Below are positions 37,301 through 49,300 of a stretch of DNA of 64,000 bases, piece after piece (position 1 is the first letter of the stretch; the number at the start of each line of letters is the position of its first letter). This DNA comes from Sipunculus nudus (taxonomy: Eukaryota > Annelida > Sipuncula > Golfingiida > Sipunculidae). The position numbers were made by a program, and so were the translations under genes. The notes below the pieces were generated by a model. The model was not told the DNA's origin. It saw nothing but the letters and a program-made list of their open reading frames with translations, and did not search any database. The stretch covers positions 18,157,019 through 18,221,018 of the forward strand of contig CM049306.1 of the NCBI GenBank assembly GCA_026874595.1, given 5' to 3'.

Positions 37301-40300
37301 GATACCAAGCCTGGATGGTTGAAAACATGACTGATGGTGGTACCAAGGCTGGTTGTGTGCACACGGTGTTGATGGAACTGTGTCTAGGGTATCAAGGTTG
37401 GATGTGTGTACATGGGTGTTGGTGGAATGGAGTCCAGGGTACCAAGGCTGGATGTGTGTACATGGGTGTTGGTGGTGGGACTGCATTGGATACCCAGGCT
37501 GGGTGGGTAAATATTGGTGATGGGAGGGTTTCCAGGGTACCAAGGTTGGATGTGGGTATATTGGTGGTAATGGTGGTATAGTGGTTCCAGTTTTCCCATG
37601 TTAGAGTGAATTTGGGGAGAGAGTGAATATTTAATTTAGTAATTCTTGCTTCACTTAATCCAATTTTTTTTATTTTTACACAAGTATGCAAATTTTTCCC
37701 TCTTGTATAATTTTTTGTAATAGTTGAAGTTTTCTAGTTGAACATATTTGCAGGTAATATATTTTTAATCCTCGATTAAATATAAAGTACATGTGATGTT
37801 TTACCTTGTTATTGTCAATGCCACTGAATTATTAAAGCTTTAAATTCCTGAGGGTTCTTTGATTCAATTGTTGTAAACATTCATATTATTCCATTAAAGA
37901 GGTATAACTTTTAGAGGCCTTATTCCTATATATCATCATTATGTTACCAGGTGTAAACAGTATTTGAATAAAATGTAAGAAGTGGACATTTTCATTTTAT
38001 AAAAAAACCTTCATATAAATAACTGTTATAAATTCTTCTTGGACTTGTGTCAGTATCTAGCTGATGTCAGTGCATTCCATGCAGCTGCATGCATGTTTAA
38101 GAACTGTCAGCTGTGTTTCTGACAGTTAATACTATTTCATCTTTTTCTCCAAACTGACTATGGAAATAACACAATTTAGCCACTGATAAATTGCTACACC
38201 TTTTTCAGAAAGATGTCAAAGAAGATTCATTTTGTACACAAGAGGGAACAGAACCAACACCTGTTTTATCATAGACAATGGAGAAGTGAGGTCAGGTGCT
38301 ATTTTGAGTGACTCCATGAAAATATGTTTAATTGAGAATGGTTCAGTATGGAAAACCTCGTACCACTTCGAGGTACAGTACTTCCTCACACTCTATTCCT
38401 AATATAACTAACCCAGCACAATACATGCAACTTCTCAACCCACTTCAGGAAGAGTGTCTTGAAAATAAAGTGCCCAATAAGGACAAGTCAACTTCTTCCA
38501 CAGTTTGTGGCTGCATTAAAATAATTTAGTTTTTGATTCTTTTGTTACTTCCTTAGTGTTCTACATATTTTCTAAGATATCTTTTATGAATTTTACTATT
38601 CACATATGTAAAATGTTTCACTCTTTTTTATGGTAATTGGATTTTTCCAACTCTTAGAAATGTTTGATGAATCACTGTGAACATACAGCAGTTACTTAAT
38701 CTTGTACAATCTGGCTGATTTATCATGTGTTTCATTATTTGTATGAGGCTTCATTTGCACCAAATTTGTATTTATGTTAAAGTTCCAAATGTGATGGTAC
38801 AGACTATATATGGCAAATGTGTAATTTGTAGTATTAAATTGTCAAGATTGATTGCATAAATGTAACCTTGTAAAGCTTCAAGTATTTACAGATGGAGGCC
38901 TATTTTTAGGATTCTAATTTTAAATTTATATTAAAGTGATACCAACCAAGGATTCGGTATTATGAAAATATTAGGTGTTTAATTAGGGTGCTTTCAGTAT
39001 TGCTCTGATAGATTCTTTTGATACACTAATCTGAATAGCAGCTGATGTGCCTCTCAACTATGCTGAATTGCTGAGAAATCTTCAGTCATGGAAGACTTTG
39101 TTGATGCCAGCCCTTTCCGTATTTTATATTGCCCTTTTTGGCTGTAAAAAAATGGCTGTAGTCAGACTGAAGCCAGAAACACTGAAAGTAAATATATTGG
39201 CATGTCTGAATTATGTAAATGCTCATTCATGATCTGAGATCAGTTTTGCTACCTTCTAAAACATATAAATATTATACAGTCAGTTTTATATAATTGCGAT
39301 ACTTGCAGTTGTTACACACAGTACATGCAAAAATTTATAGTATTGGGACATTTAATTTGCATTTTTTTCATGCTAGTAAACCTAAGTTGTTTTCTGCTTC
39401 AGGATGTGTTAGGTTAGATTGTAGAAAACTGTCAAACATAAAAAAAAAATCTCTAAAAGGAGTATACTTCATATAAAACAAGGGACCTATGGGTCACGAC
39501 GCTCAGCTGTTATATATGATAAAAAAAATATTATTTAGAAATGAGGCACATGCTGGTTTTGTGTGGTAATAAATATAAGCTGTATTATGAGTTGTTGTTG
39601 TTTAGCTTATGTATGATTTTGATAGTTCCTTTGGAGACAGGGAAGAGGATTGATTTCATTTATTTTATTAACAAATGGAGTACTACTGTCACACAGATTT
39701 TGACTTGGCCATATAACTTATAAGCAGAACATATAATATAAGAGTTTAACTATTTATTAAAAAAAATTACAAATATTGTGCCAAATATAATTTTTATTAA
39801 AAATAATAAGAGAATCATATGATTTTTTAAATAAAATATAACTGAAGTGATTATTAAAATAATATTAAAGAATATATTCATGAATGCATTCATGAATACA
39901 TTTTGAAATTATTTGCACGAGTATTCATATACTTTCATTTTTACCTGAATTCCCATTCTTTATGTAAGAATTTTTATAATGGAGTACATAATCATATTCG
40001 TATTTAAATACAATTACAAAGTATTCGCACAATGTCTGGTATTTATTCAGTTTCCACCAAACAATGATGTTGAGAATCCAGAATATACAAAATTCACACA
40101 TTTAAATAATGATTATAAGTACCTGGTTTTATGGCTTTTATTTATATTAAAAAATAACTGTAAAAAAATCATTTTGGACTAATTTCACATCAATGTACAC
40201 ACTAGACACAGTAGGAATCTAGATTAATATTATTAACTGCATCTTTGTCTATCATTAATTTCCTTCATATGACCCCTAATGATTAGTAATGAATAATATG

Positions 40301-43300
40301 ATTTACTTCTTTATCATTAAAATTGAACTGAAAAATGCCATAGGTGACTGCACGGTGTTATTTGGAATACGTGACATTCTACCCATCGATACAAGATTCT
40401 TATATCATCAGTAACTGCAAGTTAATTTCCTGTTATTATAAACTAACAAATTCCTTTTCTATTTTTCTTTAATTTGTAATTAAAAACCATTAAAAATTTA
40501 TTAATTTATTGTTTATTGTTATGTTGTTGGTTAAAAATACTAGATGAGTTGGGTTGGACACCTGGATCATCTGTGGCTGGCCATAAGCTGCCTGAATTCC
40601 GTGTATGCCTCGCCTCAAGCATGCATAATACAGGTGACCCAAGAGGGGTTTGAGAGAGCCAAAGTCTGACAGGGTCTCATAAAAAACATTAATAAAAGCT
40701 ACAATTGTTGGCCAATTTCTTTCAGCTTTCTAAACTAAAAAGCTTAAATCCTTATGTGTGCATGTTATGAAAATTATATCAACAGTGCTCACGGGAAACA
40801 AACGTGCCATGGTCACAGTTGGGCAAAATTTAAGGTACTAATTTTATATTTATACTATTAACTTATAAAATTTGAAAAATTCAGAACTAATTTTGGTTAT
40901 TCAATTGAATGTTGATTAAATAATGTTACATCCCTGACAAAAAAATCTCTAGCTTCAGCAATGCCCTTGTTAAGGGAGTATATATATTTCTTGATTTTTT
41001 ACAAAGTGCATTATGTTTGGGCCCGTAACTTAAAACAATTACGCAATACTGACATCATTCTGGCATGTGCATAGAGATTGAAAAATATATATATATTATT
41101 TATGATTAAAGTCAGATCAGTGGTTTTGATATTTGGCAGTCTTAAAGTGTAACAATGGGGTTTTAATGAAAAATGAAGTTTTTCATTAATATCTCGAAGG
41201 TATTAAGTCCTAGTGACCAAATTCTTGGCATGATAGGGGATTTTGGAGACATCTAACTGTATGCCGAATTTAAGGAACTTAGAGCTGAAGCTGGGGAGCT
41301 GAGCTCTTGCAAACTGCATAACACTAGCTTGATGTAAACAATATGTTACATGGTGCTTGAAAACTTGAATAAAATCTACAGTTTTTGATCAACTGGTTTC
41401 AAATTTTTGGTGTTAACAGTTGAAATGCTAACAAAAACATGCTGTGAAAATTAAATCCACAGTACTTACAGGAAAAAAACGTGCCATGGTCAAATTTGGG
41501 CAAAATTTAAGGTGTCAATTTTTTATTTTTATTAATATTTAAAAAAATTTAAAAGATTTTCGTCTAATTTTGGGTATACAATTTAATTTTGATTAATTAA
41601 AGTTATATTACAGGAAAAAAAGGTCCACAGCTTTAACATTTTTTGTGTAAAGTGATCAATTATCTTTCCTGAATTTTTACAAAATGCATTATGTTTGGGC
41701 CCATAACTTTTTAAAATTAAAAAATTCAGACATAATTTCTGGCATGTACATAGGAACTATATAGAGGAATATTTATGGTAAATATGAGGAAAAACAGATG
41801 AGTTGTTTTGATATTAGGCAGTCCTGAAGAGTGAAAATAGGTTTTTAATAAAAAAATTGAGGTTTTTCCTTAATTTCTCAAAGGAACGAAGTTGCAAAGA
41901 CCCAGTTTTCGGCTTGGTAGAAGATCTTGGGGACATCTAACATTATGCCGAATTTTGGATTCCTAGGTCTTACGGTTTCAAAACGTGCCACTTCTACGGA
42001 CGGACGGACGGACGGACGACGGACAATGGACCACGACTATAGCTCAGATGACTTAAAGTCAGCTGAGCTAAAAATTAACACTCGTAAAATATAATGCATG
42101 TTTCAAGTTTTCTTTTGGAAGAAGATAGATATTTGATGTTAAGAAAAATTTGACACACTTATATGTTCTTATATCTATTAGCAAATTCAAGAGCAACTTT
42201 TTAAGAGGTTTTTATCAAATAAATATTCAACTTTACAGTTTTAGCTCGCTGACTAAGACGCTTTGGCTTTTAAGTGTTTAGAATTAAATGCAAGCTGTAA
42301 ATTTTCAGTTGTAAATTGTAATAGGTTTAAACTTATTTATTATATATTAAAGCTATGAGAGCAGCTACTTTTAGCCATTATTTAAATGTTTCGAATCTGT
42401 TTTCTCTTGAATTGTCAACTTAAATTATTTTTTTTTAATTAAATTAAATTTCTGAAATTAAATATTGAAATAAAACTTGCGAATTGGTGTATACATATAG
42501 CATTTCATTCAAATCTCTTAAGCTGGCTGGGCATTACTGAGCAACACTGGTGCTTGCAGTCAGGTATATTGAGTAAACGTTCATATAATTTCATTTTTAG
42601 CTAAACTGGCAATATGTTAAACCAGTTTTTTATAAATAATAATTAAGATTTTTCTTAAACAAATGGATTCTTTCATCACCAATCTTTTTTTCCTTAGTTA
42701 TTAAATTAAATGTGTATCATTATACTGTAGCTCAACTCCACTTTCTTCCTTATTGTATATTTAAAAGGGTTTCACACAGTCCAAGTGGGTATTTATTACA
42801 TGCATGTTACAGTCAGAATATGAAATCTTTAATTTTACAAATGTGTAATCATGAGAGGCTCCAGCATCTTTCAGGTTGTCCATAAATTTGTAAAATTGAC
42901 ACCAAACACACCAAATGTGTAAGTAATACAACTTGGTAGAGCATATTATGTGTATATTTATATGCTGAACATTTTTAAAATATTAATAAAAAAAATAAAA
43001 TATTGCCTCATTTCCATTTACTAGGATTTTATACATATTTTCTCTTTACCAATTCCAGCTGAGCGCCATGACCCACAAGTTCCTTGTTATTCATTTTGCA
43101 GCAGATCAGATTAGGTTTGCTAAGTTTAATTATTGTTGTGATTCATAGTTAACTAGACATTTCTTCGCACCGCAAGTGCCAGAGTATCCCCAGAAATAGT
43201 AGCCCCCCCCCCCTTTAAGAATAGACCCCCATTTTTAGCAGCATATACTGACACTTGGCATATTAATTGTTTCTTCCATCTCACAATCCACAATTGATGT

Positions 43301-46300
43301 TGAAGATGTTGGTCCTGTGACCTTGATCTTTTTAAAGATGTGTCCTGTGACCTTGACCTTTGACCTCATGACCCCAAAATCAATTTGGGTCTTGCTTTTC
43401 CAATGGGACATATGCAAGTCAAGTTTGAAATCTATACATCAATAAAGCAGGAATTATCATCCGTAAACTAATATTTTTGGACAGATGGCTCCTGTGACCT
43501 TCACCTTTGACCTTGTGACCTCAAAATTGATAGTGTTCTTCCTCTCTTGGCAGGAGAACTATATGTGCAAGATAAAAGATCTGAGATGAAATGTTGGGCT
43601 GAAAATGCATCCACATCTTTTTAAAGATGTGTCCTGTGACCTTGACCTTTGACCTCATGACCCCAAAATCAATTTTGGTCTTGCTTTTCCGATGGGACAT
43701 ATACAAGTCAAGTTTGAAATCCATACATCAATAAAAGCAGGAATTATCATCCAGAAACTAATTTTTGGACAGATGGCTCCTGTGACCTTCACCTTTGACC
43801 TTGTGACCTCAAAACAGATAGGGGTCTTCCTCTCTTGGCAGGTGAATTATATGTGCAAGATGAAAGATCTGAGATGAATTGTTTGGCTGAAAATGCATCC
43901 ACAATCTTTTTAAAGAGGTTTCCTGTGACCTTGACCTTTGACCTCATGACCCCAAAATCAATTCGGTTCTTGATTTTCCAATGGGTCAAATACAAGTCAA
44001 GTTTGAAATCCATACATCAACAAAAGATGGAATTATCATCCAGAAACTAATTTTTGGACAGATGGCTCCTGTGACCTTCACCTTTGACCTTGTGACCTCA
44101 AAATTGATAGGGTTCTTCCCCTCTTGGCAGGTGAACTATATGTGCAAAATGAAAGATCTGAGATGAAATGTTTGGCTGAAAATGCATCCACAACTTTTTA
44201 AAGATGTGTCGTGTGACCTTGACCTTTGACCTCATGACCCCAAAATCAATTTGGGTCTTGCTTTTCCAATGGGACATATACAAGTTAAGTTTGAAATCCA
44301 TACATCAATAAAAGCAGGATTTATCATCCAGAAACTAATTTTTGGACAGATGGCTCCTGTGACCTTCATCTTTGACCTTGTGACCTCAAAACAGATAGGG
44401 GTCTTCCTCTCTTGGCAGGTGAACTATATCAGCAAGATGAAAGATCTGAGATGAAATGTTTGGCTGAAAATGCATCCACAATCTTTTTAAAGATGTGTCC
44501 TGTGACCTTGACCTTTGACATCATGACCAAAAATCAATTTGGGTTTTGCTTTTCCAATGGGACATATACAAGTCAAGTTTGAAATCCATACATCAATAAA
44601 AGCAGAAATTATCATCCAGGAACTAATTTTTGGACAGATGGCTCCTGTGACCTTCACCTTTGACCTTGTGACCTCAAAACTGATAGGGGTCTTCCTCTAT
44701 TGGCAGATGACTTATATGTGCAAGATGAAAGGTCTGAGATGAAATGTTTGGCTGAAAATGCATCAACAATCTTTATAAAGATGTCCTGTGACCTTGACCT
44801 CATGACCCCAAAATCAATTGGAGTCTTGCTTTTTCAATGGGACATATATAAGTCAAATTTGAAATCAATACATACAATAAAAGCAAGAATTATCATCCAG
44901 AAACTAATTTTTGGAAAGATAGCTCCTGTGGCCTTGACCTTTGACCTTGTGACCCCAAAATTTATATGGATCATCCACAATTGGCAAGTGAGCTATATAT
45001 TCAAATTGGAAGACATGGGATGAAAGTTTGGCTTAAAATGGATCCACAGTATCTTTTAAAATGCCAGTCCAGTGACCTTGACCTTTGACCTCATGACCCT
45101 AGAACCTATAGGGTTCTTACTTTAGTGGTGGGCCACTGTTTGAAATCCATATGTCTATCAACACTGGAGATATCATAAGAGGTGTGTGATTTTCACCATA
45201 TATGGCAATATTCAAGGTCAAGGCCACTATCATAAGAAAAGGTCATGACCCCAATTAAAATAAACATCATCCCATAACCCATACCTATGTATATGCATAA
45301 TATAAAAGAAATCTGTCCATTAGTTTTTGACTTATAATGCTCACAGTACTGTAAGGTGGCAAATTTTGGGGGTATTAAACGGCACGAAAACAAGTAAAGA
45401 ATAATAGGTGGCGCCACCAGTTTCTGGAACATGACAACCCTATCCATGATCTTCCATCAACTTGATTTTGGGATGAATCCATGCAAGATTTCTTGAGATA
45501 TTAAAGAATTTGTGTGATTTTCCCCAAAATTGGACCTATTCAAGGTCAAGGACACTCTCCTAGTAAAGGTCATGACCTCATTTTAAATAGCCGTCGTCCT
45601 CTTACCCATATCTATACATATACCAAGTTTGGTAAAGTTCCGTGGAATATTTTTTGGGTTATCGCGCCAACAAGATTTATATGCGGCGGCGGCGGCGGCG
45701 GGACCGGTATGAAAACATAGTATCCCCCGACTTTGTCTGGGGATACAATAATATTTGTGTGTACAGCTATGGGGAAGACAAAATTGTACCAGTACTGGTA
45801 CATTCAGTATTGATATGATAAATGAATACATGCAGACAACAGATATTTAAGTAGATACTAAATAAACCTGATCTTATTGCTGTTTATGTGCGTGACTGCA
45901 TCTATTGTAAAAGAACACAGAAGCCTGTGTATTTCAAATATAATATAGATGGCCATTTCTGATAAAGGTCTGCACTATGTATTCCACATTTTTATGCCTA
46001 GCATTTTTAAACTAACGAAGAAAATTTTGTAGAAGCCATAAACTGCCATCAAACTATCAGCATTGCCCATTTTAAATATACTGATATATAAAATATTCTT
46101 TTTTCATCTTTTGAGATAAGAGTTCCTGCTTTTTATAATGATACGGGACTAGTTATGAGTCTTAGACTTATACATGGTATTTTAAATCACTTTTAATATG
46201 TTTCTATACCCACAATAAGTAATTCTGTTTTGATATATGTTTCTATTATTATGATAGATAAGGTTTCGTCTTCAGCACATGGCTGTAATGTATTTGATCT

Positions 46301-49300
46301 GGGAAATTTAAGGAGGCAATCAATTATTTAAGGTTCCTGGTAGCTTTATATTATAACCTATAATTGATAACCCATACTTGAAACGTTTCCTGTTCAGTGC
46401 ATCCTCCAAATTAGAAAGCATTGTCTAAGGAATGTTATCTTTCCAGTAAATTTGTGATTTGTTTCATCAGAAGCACCTCGTCAGGTTTTCATAATGGTTG
46501 CAGTGGACATAAAACGGCAAAGACAAACAACAAAGAACATTTTCTGTGACTTTAAATATTTTTCAAAACATGTTTATTTTGTAGACATTTTTGAGACATG
46601 ATTAAAATGCTAATATGCCTTCGATGTATTTTTTTTCTAGGAAAACGAAAACTTTGTTTGTTCTTTTGAAACATATTTCATATAAAAAACATGAAACACA
46701 GTGACATGTTTTACTCTAAGTCAAAACATGTTTCTTTGGAAAACACATGTTTAAAATGATGGGACAACTACACGTTTTAGGCTGAAGAGACGTTTTGAAT
46801 AGTTATATGTTTTATGAAAGTGAAACATGTCTTAAAACATGTCTTATATGTGACATATTTCATATAAAGACATGTAACACTGAGACATGTTTAACTCAAA
46901 GTTTAAAACATGTTTCTTAGGAGAAAACATGTTTCGAAAAATGGGACAACTACATGTTTTAGGCTAAACAAACGTTTTAAATAGTTACATGTTTAATGAA
47001 AAATGAGACGATTTAAGACATGTCATATATGCGACATATTTCATATATAAAAATATGTAACACAGAGACATGTTTTATCTTACTGTCCATGAAATTTTCT
47101 CTGTGTGTGAAACATGTTTTATATATAAACATGTTTCAAGAGGATTAAAAACATGTTTTCGCAGTTGAAACATCTGTGAGTCATGAAACATGCTGGAAAC
47201 ATGTTTCGAAAAATGGGACAGAATGGTGTTTTAAATAGAAACATGAAACATGTCCTCAGTTTTTAGAGTGTACGTTCACTTAATCTAAACGTGGACTAAG
47301 GCCGATGATAAACATGCTGTGCGTGCACGAATTGTTGCAGTCTTGAGTTATACCAGTTCATAATGATACCAGTCATGTAGAATTTGAAACAGTTCTAGCA
47401 GTGTAAAAGGAAAATGACCGTTTTTTAACAACATTTACCAAAAAAAATTATGATTCGGCTTCAGTGACTGAAACTAAACAAGTCAGGCAACTATACATGG
47501 AATACATTCATAACATTTTGTTTAGTGTTTACAGTATTACTCTATCCTTAATCGTTTCTTTAATTTTTTCCTATAGATCATTTATCATACAAAGGGTGTA
47601 AGAACGCATCGCCAAACCAATTTTGAGCATAACCAGTATATGGGACTGAATGGAGGGCTGTTTTGAAAACTGGTTAATCCGGGTGTTCAACAATGGGGCC
47701 CAAGAAACCAAACGGACTCTCCCGATGTTTGTTCACGCTTCATAACACATTCACTGAAGGTGTTCTCTAATTAACGTGGTTATGTATTGCCTAATTGTTA
47801 ATAAGTCTGTTCAACTAAAATTCTATTTTCCCACCGACATGCTCACTTTTCGCTTGATATGAAACACTGAAGATCCCGAACAAACCTCAAAAATTGATAT
47901 CCTAATACCTTTACTTTGTTTAATAATAAATACTGGAATACTTTTTACGGATCCATTAATCTACAGACTAGCCTACCTTGCTCCTGGACGATTAAATATT
48001 AAGATTAAATATATAATGTTGATTAAATATTATGTAGATCGAAATGCAGAACCTGGCTTGTTAGAAGCCAGATACAGCATGGAGAGAGCATTTTAATTAT
48101 CATGAAGACATTTAATGTGGGAGCGATGCAGGATGCATATTGAGAAACTTTGAACAAGGAACCCTGTGAAGTACTGAATAATAGTGGAGGAAAATGAAAA
48201 AAAAAAGAAGAGAAATTGTGAACATCATTTCAATCACTGTACAAAAAAAATAGTTTTCAAGTAATTTATAGCCAAAACGTCCTGATGACTTAAAGGTATA
48301 TTTATCAGACAGCAAGAAAGTGCAGAACACGAACTTATGTATAAGCCTGCACGCGGGAGCCATATGTAAGACAGCTCGCTCAGGTGCCCAAAGCAATGAC
48401 GCTATATACGGGATAAACAAGTGAAATAATTAGCTGATCGCCGAAGCAAATTCTGAGATATTAAGCAGAATACACGAAATTTTTGGTATGCAAATTCCTG
48501 AATGCATTCAATTCTGAAGATCACGAAAGATCGTAAGTTCCACAAAGACAGCGGTTTGAACATAACTAAATTGGATTTGCAAAATGTAGGAAAATAACAG
48601 GTGGCGCCATCTATATCACATTATTTACATACAAGTGGCATGACCGCCTCTTAAGGATATAAAGTAAAAAACATATAAATGCAAACATAACTTGTAAAAT
48701 ATGCCCTTCAACCTCACATTGAAAATAGATAGAACCATTCTCATTAAATTCCCATTGTTTTTCAATATAACACATATCAGTCACATGATCGATGTCTTTA
48801 AAATTTGGTAATGGTAGCAGCAGGTATTTTGTGATATTAAATAACAGAAGTTGAACAAGGTATCAGAGATAACGAGAAGAAAATGGAACAAGGGACCCAT
48901 GGGTCTCGACGCTCAGCTGCATTTGTCTATAAGGATATATGAGGTTTTCCAAAATATTGGTCCTGTGATCAGATTGAAGCCAACCTGTCTACCCAAACTG
49001 GAGTTTTCATCCATGAACTAATTTGTGAATGGATGGAACCTGTGACCTTGACCTTTGATCTCATGAACCCAGAATCAACAGTTCTTACTTTAGTGGTGGG
49101 CCATATATAAGTCAAGTTTGAAACCAATATTTCAAACTAAACTGGTGTTATCATCTGGCAACTAATATGTGGATTGATGGCCCCCATGACCTTAACCTTG
49201 TGACCCAAAAAAAACATCAGTTACTTCCACTATTGATAGGTGAGCAACATCTGGAAGATAGAATGTTTGGGACCGAAAGTTTGGCTAAAAATACATCAAC

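Noticed and set aside
37016-37691. 175-codon - frame and overlapping frames rich in His/Thr/Pro (collagen- or mucin-like appearance)
   Set aside because: Produced by the ~50-bp minisatellite; three frames and both strands are open at once, and no signal peptide or splice context supports a gene.
38332-39232. Two short + frames in the unique part of intron 2 as exons of a nested gene
   Set aside because: No recognisable motif, no convincing splice sites joining them, and lengths expected by chance.
43235-45023. Repeating 60-107-codon frames on both strands of the TGACCT array
   Set aside because: They recur once per 288-bp unit because the unit is close to a multiple of three. Each ends in a stop, unit length drifts (285-290), both strands are equally open, and no domain or start context is seen.
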